Of a DNA stretch of 64,000 nucleotides, positions 47,314-59,400 are shown piece by piece; positions within the stretch are counted from its first letter, which is position 1, and each line of letters begins with the position of its first letter. The notes under the pieces are model-generated. The model saw only the letters and a program-made list of their open reading frames with translations, was not told the origin of the DNA and did no database searches. The stretch is from Taxillus chinensis (taxonomy: Eukaryota > Streptophyta > Magnoliopsida > Santalales > Loranthaceae). The DNA lies in contig CM042088.1 in NCBI GenBank assembly GCA_023512835.1, positions 44,594,771 to 44,658,770 of the forward strand, read 5' to 3'. The position numbers and the translations under genes were made by a program.

Positions 47314-49677
47314 ATGACGTCAGAGACAACCGTAGCCAGATCGCCGGCTGCACCCCACGTCGCCGTCCTGGCCTTCCCCTTCGGCACTCACGCCGCCCCA
47401 CTCCTGGCCGTCGTTCGACGCTTAGCCGCCTCCGCCCCCTCCGCCCGCTTCTCCTTCTTCAGCACCGCCCAGTCCAACGCCGCAGTAGTCCCCTCCTCCG
47501 GAGGATCCGGCAACGTGAAGTCGTACGACGTGGCGGACGGCGTGCCGGAGGGAAACATGGAGCTGTTCTTGGAGGCAGCCCCGGAGGCGTTTCGGGAGGC
47601 GGTGGAGGCGGCGGTGGGCGAGGCCGGGAGCGGGGTGAGCTGCATCGTAGGGGACGCGTTCTTGTGGTTCGCGTCGGAGATGGCGGAGGAGATGGGAGTG
47701 CCGTGGGTTGCGTTCTGGGCTGCTGGGCCCACTTCCCTTGCCTCTCACTTTTATACCGATGCCATCAGACATAAATTCAGAGGAGGAGGAGAATCTGGTA
47801 TATATAATTTCGTCGTAAATTGATTATTGATGTGTACTACCCACCGGTCGACGTCGCTTATATTTCATCTAATACAAATTGTTTACTGTTCACTTATATT
47901 CAGATTTTAGACCATAATTTTTTAATTACTTTAATGTGTAGTAGTATACTTATTTAATGTAATATTGTTCAATTAACTTATGAACATACTAATATCAAAA
48001 AAAAAAAAAAACAAACACTTTCAATAACAAATTTAAAAAACGCAATTTTAATTTGTATTTAATATTAGATTTATTTATCAACTCTTGAGTAAATTTTAAA
48101 GATATATATTTCAAAATTAAATTAAATTTATAATATTTTATAATATTGAAATATAAGAAATATGTTTTTAACTGATTTAAAAGAAAGTTACGATCGAGGT
48201 ATCACCACTCATGACTCATGCATGCGTGTGAAAGATCTCGTTATTCATATGACATCTTTCAATCTAGACCATTGCCTCCAACTTTTGTGTTTTTAAATGA
48301 AAATTTAATTTGAGTTATGAGATCTTAACCGCCCTCATTTTCTTCACGACCCAACTCTTTAATCATTTATTTATTTTTCACATTACAATTATTAGAGGAA
48401 CGGGATACAAGGGGGACACTAGACATAGGGAGTTCGGACATCATTAAAACAGAGTAAAACAGTCCTGCGAGAAAACAGAGTAAAATTACCTGATATGATT
48501 TTGTATTTTTTAAAAAAATTGTATACCAGAACTTTGATGTACTTCATATATACCAAAACAAGTAGTTTTGATGTATTACTTCAGTTACAGCAGCTGATTA
48601 GGACTATCAGACTATGCAAATGATGTTCGCCTCGAGTGTATACCCATCATAAGCATAATTTGAAAATACAGTTTCCTTAGTTTTTTTTTTTTGGTTTTGG
48701 AGAGTGATACTTGGTGTAGTTATTAATTTACTCCGATACATATATGTGCATGCATGCATGCAACTGGTACAGCCGGACAGGAAGATAAAAGCCTGCAGGA
48801 GTTCATACCCGGAATGTGTGAAGTAAAAATCAGGGATTTGCCGGAAGGGGTTGTATTTGGGAACCTGGAATCGGCCTTCTCCACGATGCTGCACAAAATG
48901 GGGCTAGCACTGCCGCGTGCGGCGGCAGTTTTCATAAACTCATTTGAAGAACTACACCCTCCCACCACAACTGACTTGAAATCAAAGCTCAACAACTTCC
49001 TTAACGTCGGTCCCTTAAACCTTCACCGGGGGTGGTCACAACAGGAGGAGGAAGAGGAACCCACTCCCGATCCACACGCCTGCTTACTGTGGCTTGACAA
49101 GCACAGGCCAGCGTCGGTCGTGTATGTCAGCTTCGGATCGTTCGTCTCGCCGCCCCAGCCGGAGCTCATAGCGCTGGCGGAGGCACTGGAAGCAAGCCGG
49201 CTTCCCTTCTTGTGGTCTCTCAGAGACAATGCCAAGTTACGGTTGCCACAAGGGTTCCCGACAGCGATGGGGAAGGTGGTGACATGGGCTCCCCAGACAG
49301 AGGTCCTTGCGCATGCTGCGGTCGGGGCTTTTGTGACGCACTGTGGTTGGAACTCGGTGATGGAGAGCATGGTCGGCAGGGTGCCAATGATCTGTCGACC
49401 TTTTCTCGGTGACCAGCGGCTTAACGGCCGGATGGTGGAGAGTACCTGGGGGACTGGCGTGGGAGTTGAGGGTGGCGCCATCACTAAGAGTGGATTAATG
49501 AGGACATTGGACCTTGTTTTGTCACAAGAGCAGGGACAACGAATGAGGGCAAGGAACAAGAAGCTGAAGGAGGTTGCAGAGAAAGCTGTGGGACCACATG
49601 GGAGCTCTGCCAAAAACTTTAAGGCGTTGTCAAAAATTGTCTTCATGCAAAAGAACGCGCCACCACCTGATGAGTGA
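47314..49677 (+). CDS. UGT3: UGT78-type flavonoid/anthocyanidin 3-O-glucosyltransferase, PSPG ends in Gln
   Basis: Exons 47314-47797 and 48773-49677 give 462 aa, with a 975-bp intron. Catalytic His is in FPFGTHAAP and Asp in CIVGDAFLW. It keeps FLWSLRDNA, like typical flavonoid 3-O-glucosyltransferases, and its PSPG box ends FLGDQ (CAG at 49414-49416), the glucose-type residue. It is more diverged from UGT1/UGT2 than they are from each other. Two oddities: the acceptor position homologous to that of UGT1/2 reads CTG|GTACAG, so splicing must use the AG 6 bp downstream (frame kept, two residues lost), and the normally glycine-rich SIAGGVP of the PSPG box is SMVGRVP. It could be the cluster's ancestral-type anthocyanidin 3-O-glucosyltransferase. 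Confidence 0.9.
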
Positions 49678-49874
49678 AGTCCATCATATTTCATGCAAAT
49701 CTGGGACGTTAAGTCCGGCCGTACGTTGAACCTATCAAATACATCTCCGTTCTTCATACCAAACAATATTTTGAATAATTATTGCTAATAAATCTTTGAA
49801 GCAATTGTTATGTGGTTGAAACTCTATCAATACAATCCCATCTTTACAGCTTAAGAGTTTTTATATTAATTGTG

Positions 49875-50060
49875 TAATTTTTTTAGAAAAAATAATATTT
49901 ATAATCGGTATTGTGTTTCGGATGTTAATTGTCATTTCCGTAAAAATATATAAAACTTAAATTATAATATATCACATCCGAGATAAAAAGAAAGAGACCG
50001 AAAAAGAAAGAAAGGACCTCAAGTCGTAATATGAGGAGATAGAAGCATATGTTTGCAAAT
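49875..50060. repeat. Relic of the CTCGAG-rich repeat
   Basis: ATAATCGGTATTG, GTTAATTGTCATTTCCG, AAACTTAAATT and GAGATAAAAAGAAAGAGA, ending in GAGGAGATAGAAGCATATG, parallel 46,575-46,765 in order, without the CTCGAG patch. Strongly diverged. Confidence 0.5.
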
Positions 50061-50228
50061 AATATTTATAAACATATATTCATAAATATGTATTTACAAA
50101 TGATATTTAAGAATATTAATAATTAATTTATAAACAGGTATTAACGAATAATATCATGAACAATTGAATAAATGAATAAAAAATTGAATAAACGAATAAT
50201 GATCCTGGTTGTTTATAAATTTTAAATC

Positions 50229-50675
50229 ATTATGAACTAGGATATAATGTTCTTAATATGACTTTTTAGCTAAAGAAATTAGCCTCTTTGAGATTATCTA
50301 GGGTATCAAAACTACACTTATTGTTCTTCGAGTTGTTCAATATAATATAAATTTCAAATCTAAAACTTACATTATGTTACTAGCAATAACTGCTTTGTTA
50401 TTTTTTCCTTTTGTAACTTCACATAAATTCAGCAGATCACGAATGACCAGAGCCAAAAATCTGTTTTCCTGTAGTGAATTGATAAATACACATGCTAAGG
50501 AGAACTGTCATTAGAAGCTTCTTCAAGTCATATGCAAAACAGAACACACTAGTAAGTCAATTGGAAATTGAAAACATGTGAATTATGAATTAATTTTTAG
50601 CAGACCTGAATAAGAGAACAAAGTGCATCTTGAATAATACATGCAAGGAGCAAATCAAACATTGCTTATATTTGA
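50229..50675 (-). pseudogene. Duplicated XPO1 exon with flanking introns
   Basis: About 445 bp closely matches 62589-63040 inside the XPO1 gene, in the same orientation. It includes one complete exon (50371-50468, minus) with GT/AG borders that still reads RDLLNLCE and [10 protein letters not shown] few substitutions distinguish it from the parent exon 62730-62827. No other XPO1 exon is nearby, so it is non-functional. Confidence 0.93.
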
Positions 50676-50761
50676 TTTGAATCTTCACTTTGCAATGTCT
50701 TTTTATGAACAAATTCTACATTAGCAACTGCTTGACCTCCTCCTTGTCTCATTCATCCCAG

Positions 50762-52538
<1,777 letters not shown>

Positions 52539-53062
52539 CATAGTAGCTGGGAAAAATACCAAACAACAAAAAAATGTTCCCGGAAACATTTAGGTGATTG
52601 TGGTCTCTATTGTTCCAACCGGGATTAGAGCAATTCTATTATGCCCAATTTTGCTATGGGTGGGGAGAAGAGCTGAAGCTTTGAAGGAAGAGGCAGGCAA
52701 TTTTGTGTCATGGGAATACCCAAAAATGCATATAAATTTGGAGACTCGTGTTATTATGTAGCTGGAAATCAACCCACCACCGAAAAGACCACTTTTTGCA
52801 TTCACTATGGAGTGTGGGATTGTTCTCGCTGCGTTACGGTCGTGTGGTTGCTAATTCAGCACCAAGTACACATCCCTGCTCACCTCATCAAATCACACCG
52901 AAACAATTCCCATGTTGAGTAAAGTGTACGTACACAGTTCAAGATAGTCTATTGCACCCTCCATACGCCACATACAAAACGGAACAAATCAACCACCCAG
53001 TAAAAAAAAAAAAGAAAATCAGCAACAGAAGAAATTAATCAAAAGAAGAATGCAGACACTAA
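52539..53062. other. Intergenic DNA between ADSL pseudogene and glucanase gene
   Basis: Convergent 3' flanks. The stretch next to 53063 is presumably the 3' UTR of the minus-strand glucanase. No further gene was recognised. Confidence 0.45.
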
Positions 53063-54241
53063 TTATGAGTCCCAGCAACAAAAAATCAGCAAGAAGATGA
53101 CAGCAAGCATCAGCGAAGAAGAAGATAAAGAAGAACACCACCACCCTAACGCCGCGGCGGGGGAAGCGCCGGAAAACTGAAGGCTGTACTTCCTGGTGAG
53201 GTTGGGATACAGAATCCCCCACTGACGCCCAACGGGTTCAGACGCGGCTCCGGGGGTGGCCTCCCTGTCGAAGAGCTCGTAGATGAAGGTCTGCTCCACG
53301 CCCTCCCTCCGCAGCGGGGTCCCCTGGCCGGAACGGATGTGGCTGACCAGCCCCGCCAGGTACATCTCTGCGTAGGCAGCGCTGGCGTCGGCGACCTCGG
53401 TCTCGTCCCCGCTGGCGCTGGGCCACCCGGTCTCGGTCACCACGACGGGGACGTTCTCGTGCCCCGCCACGGCCATGGCGCAGATGACGGCGTCGACCAT
53501 CATGTCGAAGAGGTTGCGGTAGCGAACGCCGGTGGTGAGGTCGTCCCGGAAGTTGAAGCGGCTCTCCTGGAAGAGCGCGAATCCAATGGGGATCTCGGAG
53601 CGGAGGCGGTAGACGTTGTAGGGGTAGAGGTTGACGAGGAAGGAGGAGTTGGTTTCCTTGAGGAACTGGAGGAGGGGCTTGATCAGGAGCCCAGCCGCGG
53701 GCTCCTCGAACTCCGCCGTGGACGGCGGAAACGCAGTGGTCATGATGTTGATGAAGGAGAAGGTGGTGGAGACGGCGATCTTGCGGATCCCGAGGTCGGC
53801 CAGGGCGGCGTGAAGGTTGCGGATGGCCGGGAGGACGGCGGAGACGGCGTTTCCGGAGGCGGAGGAGAGGGGGTCGTTACCGACGGAGATGGTGGCGATG
53901 CGGGCCCGGGGGTAGAAAGGGACCACGTGGCGGTAGAGCCAGAGGAAGGCGTTGGAGCGGTTGGCGGCGAGGGCGGGGACCAAGGCGTTGGGGACGGTGA
54001 GGAGGAGGGAGGTGTTGGAGTAGGAGAAGGCGCGGACCACCGAGGGGTCGGCGTCCGGAAGGCGGACGGCGCCTATCTTCAGGGACTGGAGAGCCGCTGC
54101 GACGTGGTCCGGTGGAGGGGGGCGTCGGAAGGCGGCGGCGGGGATGGCGTAGGTGACGCCAACGGAGGCGTGGACGGCTGAGGCGGCGGCGAAGAGTAGT
54201 AGTAGGAGTAGTAGAAATTCTTTCTTGATGGAGAAAGACAT
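53063..54241 (-). CDS. GH17 glucan endo-1,3-beta-glucosidase, GPI-anchored type, intronless
   Basis: A single exon of 392 aa starts at ATG 54241; the open frame continues upstream, but only this start begins with a signal peptide (residues 1 to about 25, with a Leu run). A GH17 catalytic domain follows and the C-terminus is hydrophobic (SSSLMLAVIFLLIF), as in GPI-anchor signals. There is no X8/CBM43 module. The nucleophile Glu270 is present in VVVTETGWPS. The acid/base site, normally VGNE, reads ISVGND, that is Asp123. Substrates of the family are callose-type beta-1,3-glucans at the cell wall or plasmodesmata. The gene is strongly GC-rich. Whether the Asp enzyme is fully active is uncertain. 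Confidence 0.9.
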   Translation of the reverse strand: MSFSIKKEFLLLLLLLFAAASAVHASVGVTYAIPAAAFRRPPPPDHVAAALQSLKIGAVRLPDADPSVVRAFSYSNTSLLLTVPNALVPALAANRSNAFLWLYRHVVPFYPRARIATISVGNDPLSSASGNAVSAVLPAIRNLHAALADLGIRKIAVSTTFSFINIMTTAFPPSTAEFEEPAAGLLIKPLLQFLKETNSSFLVNLYPYNVYRLRSEIPIGFALFQESRFNFRDDLTTGVRYRNLFDMMVDAVICAMAVAGHENVPVVVTETGWPSASGDETEVADASAAYAEMYLAGLVSHIRSGQGTPLRREGVEQTFIYELFDREATPGAASEPVGRQWGILYPNLTRKYSLQFSGASPAAALGWWCSSLSSSSLMLAVIFLLIFCCWDS

Positions 54242-54448
54242 GGTTGGTGTACGTTCGGTTGAGATTGCGAGCGAGGGTGAGTGAGCGAGCGAGCGAGCGA
54301 CACAGTACAGTAGTAGCGGGCAGTGGGGATGGATGGATGGATATATGAATGAATGAATAGTCATATAAATGTCAAGAGACCTCTTGATGACGGCGAATCG
54401 GAGCGAGTTGACTCACTGCCACAGCATATACAACTTTTATTTTTTAGT

Positions 54449-54450
<2 letters not shown>

Positions 54451-54507
<57 letters not shown>

Positions 54508-54513
54508 TATATA
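54451..54513. repeat. (TA)n microsatellite upstream of the glucanase gene
   Basis: About 26 TA dinucleotides, followed by an interrupted AAATATATATATTT stretch. Confidence 0.95.
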
Positions 54514-54744
54514 TTTATGCATCATCCATCTTTATTCTTCTCGCTACGACCGTTGAGGGGGGAGGGGGGAGTACCGGGAAGGCGCAGACGGGTTGTTAGT
54601 TCGGTTAGGGGAGCGGTTGCGGCGTAAAATAGTCCGCAGCGTTACAGCCGGCAACTGCATGCGCAGTCCACGTCAGACTACTCCATTTGATTATTATTAT
54701 TATTATTATTTATTCGGTCTTATTATTATTTACCATGTTTCCCG
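54514..54744. other. Glucanase upstream spacer
   Basis: A GC-richer patch (54,540-54,690) with GGAGGGGGGAG and CCGCAGCGTTACAGCCGG, then an ATT triplet run (54,692-54,708). No gene was seen. Confidence 0.45.
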
Positions 54745-55330
54745 TCAATAGCTATTTACTTTATTTCATTCTACCTGCTAATCAATAATGTATTCATGTT
54801 TTTTCCCTTTTAAATAATAATAATCATAACAACAACAATAATTACTATACAAATGTGTTCATGTTATGATACATTGTTATACGAGGAGATTGTAAGATAA
54901 GGTCATGATCTTGTTTGGCTACATACCTCTTTTGATTATCAACACACACGTATTTTGCTCTCATCAATGTTATGATACATTGTTATACTAGAGGGTTATG
55001 TTTTCTTATATTTTTTTATATTATTTGGGAATTAAATGTTCACTTTGGGTGGTTTCCATAATTCTTTCCTTTGAGATGTTGATTGCTATTCCTTTTGAGC
55101 CGATTATTATCTTTTTGTTGTAATTATGCTTTTTGCATGCAATTCGCATGCTCCTAGTTTGTGATTTTCATCAAATAAAATTTATCAAAAAAAAAAAACT
55201 CATGTTGTTATAATAGTCATAAATAGGGAATTAGTTTAAAAAACAAAAAAATACACAAATTTTTATAATAATAAGAGTATTAGTAGTAATAATACTAGTT
55301 GTTGCGATTGCTTTATAAAAAACTAAAAAT
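54745..55330 (+). repeat. Inverted, internally deleted copy of RSH1 intron 1 (with LINE tail)
   Basis: 54745-54860 matches the reverse complement of about 34320-34435 (shared CTAATCAATAATGTATTCAT and AATAATAATCATAACAACAA). 55035-55330 matches the reverse complement of about 32740-33065, including the LINE 3' end AATAAAATTTATCAAAAAA and the non-LINE flank GTTATAATAGTCATAAATA. Most of the LINE body is missing. Confidence 0.85.
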
Positions 55331-55349
55331 CCATATATCTAACCATAGG

Positions 55350-55680
55350 TGAGGTGCTCGACGACTGTTTGACACCTGCTCAAGACTTGCCCGACAACTG
55401 CTCGAGCTTGAAGCTCAAGCAGCGTTTGCATTTCCATCAATGTTAGGGCCGTGAGAGAATTGTTCAACGCCTGCTCGAGCTAGAGGGAGAGTTGCTCAAC
55501 ACCTGCTCAAGCTTCCAGCTCGAGTAACATCTTTTTCTCTTCATTATGATTAAGGCTCAAGCCTCTTGCTCGAACCTCTATCTGATATTATATTCGAGTG
55601 ATATCCAAAAACACATCGATGCGTGACAAATAATACTGATATGACTTATCTCATATCAATCGAAAATGTAAAAATACCGT
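55350..55680. repeat. CTCGAG-rich repeat copy
   Basis: Multiple CTGCTCGAGCT, GCTCAAGC and CTCGACGACTG motifs, ending in GCGTGACAAATAATACTGATA. This parallels the end of the 46,565-47,040 copy (GCGTGCCGAATGATAAAAAA). Confidence 0.7.
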
Positions 55681-55689
55681 TATACCTAG

Positions 55690-55935
55690 AAACCCTCTGC
55701 CAAAAACTTATGTTGGCATTGTCAAAAATTGTCTCCATGCAAAAGAACGCCATCATATTTTATGCAAATTTGGGACGTTAAGTCCAGCCGTACGTTGAAC
55801 CTATCAAATACATCTCCGTTCTTCATACCAAACAATATTTTGAATAATTATTGCTAATAAATCTTTGATGCATATGCTATGTGGTTGAAACTATATCAAT
55901 ACAATCCCATCTTTACAGCGCTTAGGAGTTTCTAT
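55690..55935 (+). pseudogene. UGT 3' end relic
   Basis: It matches the last coding bases and 3' flank of UGT3 (49605-49860): CCAAAAACTT, GTCAAAAATTGTC and GCAAAAGAACGC, then GGGACGTTAAGTCC and CGTACGTTGAACCTATCAAA. Only about 60 bp correspond to coding sequence. The rest of the gene is missing. Confidence 0.9.
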
Positions 55936-56470
55936 AAGCAGCCAACAAGTGACCGAGTTTAATTTGTTACACCAACAACTACATGCAATAAATGCCCAAT
56001 ATCAAAAGGCTAATATAACAAAATTGAGGGGTGATGAGAATCACAGGCAACAAAAAGGTGCTACACAGGTACAGCGCCGCCCTCATCCCCAACGTGATAT
56101 ACACACCTCAAATCACCCCAAGACGCGTTTTATCCCACCCTGCCTACCATACCCCATCATGAATTACAACAAAAATGAAACCATAAGCCTACGCTTAGCC
56201 GCTGTATCCAATACTACATTAGAATCTAATCACTCTAAACTCAACAAGCAATAGACACAAAGAAAGCGGTACCAACAAAAGCCACGCCTCATTCGCATGC
56301 TAACGGTGCCTTCATGATTCAATGGTTCAAGCAGCAAAATATTTCGTGAGAAGAAAATTTGAGAGATCCTCAATCACATGCATCTTCACCAACTTCAAGT
56401 TGGCATAGCTCATACCACGTCCATTGTTAAAAATCCCCTTGACCAAATTAGCCTCAGCAAGCTCAGAAAC
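55936..56470 (-). other. XPO1 3' UTR / downstream region
   Basis: Sequence downstream of the XPO1 stop codon (minus). No other gene was recognised; the poly(A) site is not assigned. Confidence 0.4.
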
Positions 56471-59400
56471 CTATGAATCCAACATCTCATCTTTGATCTC
56501 ACTGGGGGCAATGAGGCCTGGAATAGTAAGCATACGCTGTCTCTCCCTCTCTCGTTGGGCAGCAGCCTCTTCCGCGTAAAGATCTTTGTTGTCCTGTACA
56601 ATGGGTGATAAGCTGACACGGAAAAACCCACTATTCCGCCAAAACACTTAACAAAGTGGCAAATAGAAATGTTGAAATTCAAAAAATAGATTTAAATTCA
56701 TAAATTGCCAGAGGCTCCAAAAAAAAAAATACAGCAAGCCGTTTAACAAACCAATTGGAAGTATCAAAAAGCATGGTATAATAAAACGAACTGAGGAAAC
56801 CAAAAAAAAAAAAACAAGACACAGCATAGTTCACTAAAAATATAAATATTTAGAGGTCCTAGCTTCAAAAAATGAAATGGAAACAGACCCCTCGAGTTGT
56901 AAGATATTGAAACAACAGTAACCATTAGAAAGCTCACCTGAGCAGAAAATTCTTTTGATTGAATGAGAAAATCTCGTATGTGATCTTGAAATACGGAAAG
57001 CTCATTTCTAGACTCAAATAACCCATTCACAAACTGGGTAACCTGATAAAAACTTCCAAAGTCAGCATGCATGCAAAGTCTGTTACAAAAAGCTATGCAA
57101 GTATCCATTTATACCTCACTAGCTGTCATATTCGGAAATGATGTGCCCAAAAGTTTTATCGTGTACTCACGTACAAAAATTGAATTACTTGGATATGGAT
57201 AAGGAACAGTAGAGACATCCCATAATGGTTCTGTCAGTGATTCAGACTCCACCTACAAAAGCATCAGCTGTACAATAAACTTTTTTTCACACCAGCTGGA
57301 CAATAATGAGCTTTTGCCCATTTTAACTTTTGAATGAAGAAGGCACCTAAAATAGCAAATAAGCACCATTACCAGACAAAATAAAATCTGCAGCACCAAG
57401 ACATGCAGGTTGAACCCAGGTTTATGAAAGGTGTCTGTCAAGACAGCAAATATTTCTTGTTCAATTGTCAGAAAGTAAGTCCGGTAGAACTGATTACAGA
57501 ACTCAGAAGCCTGCCAAGGGTGGAAACCAGAGAGAATTAGTAAAAGAAACACACACACACACACATACCACAATTAGTGGAAGCGTTTGTTCTTATAATA
57601 TAATAATGTAGAAAAAGAACTCTCTAATTGACAAAATTTCAACTTATTTCACAAAATAGAACAATAAGGGAAAACTCGGGGCACGAAGCTCTCACTATGC
57701 ACGGAATCCGGTAAAGTGTCAGCACACACTTGGGTATAGACAGCTTTTCCTAGCATTTTTTTAAAGCAAAAAACTGTTTCCGTGGCTTGAACTCGTAGGG
57801 TTCACTTCACAAACAGAATAGTTATTCCATGTGATTACACAGAATATATATTTTTTAAAAAATATCCATTGAATGATAAATGCAATAATAATGGCTTTAC
57901 ATGCCATACAGCAAAGCATGATCCAAGATAAGACCAGACCTGAAAGCTCTTTAGTATCTCCAATAACAGGTTTAATCCAGTTTCTGCAATATTCCTTTCA
58001 GTATGCCTAAAAGCCCATATTATAGAATCCATTACCAGCTTCAATTGCTGTAACAAACAGAACAAAACCATGATTAGCTAACAAATGTACTTAAAACTTT
58101 CTTTTACGAAAAAATAATTAAATAGCAGAATCGCAAAAGTACCAAATCACCACCCTAAAGTCAACATATAGGACCAATTTAGCTTTCATAACAATTCAGT
58201 GGCCGATTAACCTTCAAATCTTCAATTTGGGGTTAACTTGACCCTTCTTTGATGGAATTGAAGAATGTTAGTTTTTACTACTTCTTGGGTACCATGAATT
58301 CTACCGTGGATATGACATAACAAAACCAAAACAATGCTGCAATGGACAAAACTGCACATAATGAATCCGCATGGACCTTGACAGTAAAAGTCGGCAGTAC
58401 TAAAAATGATCCTCTTCCAGTCAGTTAAAGCCAGTGGGCAACATTGGCCCAAATTGACAGTACAAGAGATAAATTGGACCAATAGATTCAAGTACAGCAG
58501 GGGCTCATTTGATATTTTTGCTCAGAAATAAATAAATAGAGCATGTAAACTGATTTTCTGAAATTAGATCAAGGCAGTAAACTTCTCCATAAGAAGTTGA
58601 AGCATTTATAGATCTGAAAGATTTACCTCACTAGACAAACCAATCAAAGCAGGAAAACAGTGTGTTGCGATCGCACGAAGTAAAGAAAAGAATTTGAGAC
58701 GATGTTCAGGGTAATCTTCAAAATTCTTGGTAATCATCTGCACGTCAAATGAAGATGTCAGCCAAAAAGTAAAGAATATGTGAAAATAAAACATGCTACT
58801 CACACCCCACAAGCGGCAAAATCAAGTCATAGGAGAAAATATGGTTTGAAACTTGATTCTAAAAAAAATTAGGCGAACAATCTGTCAATTTATAATATTG
58901 ATTCTCTCACATGTTGAACATAAAAGTGAAACTTTTATGAAGAAAATGACATGATATAGGAAATGATGTTCTTTATTCTTTGTTGAGCATAGGGAAACTG
59001 AACCCCCCATGGTACAGTAACATACATGCAATGCTTCAATGAAATTTTTGGCTGTTATGCAGCCAGTCAGGAACAAACAATCCAAAGGTCATTGAGGGTT
59101 GTGGGTTGGCATCATCTCTGCACAAATAGTTTGTCATTGAGAGAAAACTGATTGAAGGACCTTTTCAACATGCTAGCTGCAGTAGTCCACATGCACTTTT
59201 CACATTGAATGATCTTGATTTTCGTGATACATTATACTCTCTGTTTAAGTATCAGATCAAATCAAGCCAGTACAGAACAAATGGATGCCCCGTGTCAGTC
59301 TCAAATCAATACAATATCAATATTAATAGCTCACAGAAATATTTAAATAAAATAGCATTTAGCGAGGGATTTATAAATCAGCACCATGAGTTAAAATGTT

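Noticed and set aside
53339..54181. 280-codon open frame on the plus strand, Gly/Val/Asp-rich
   Set aside because: It is the antisense shadow of the GC-rich GH17 gene; composition reflects codon bias of the real minus-strand gene and it has no recognisable domain.
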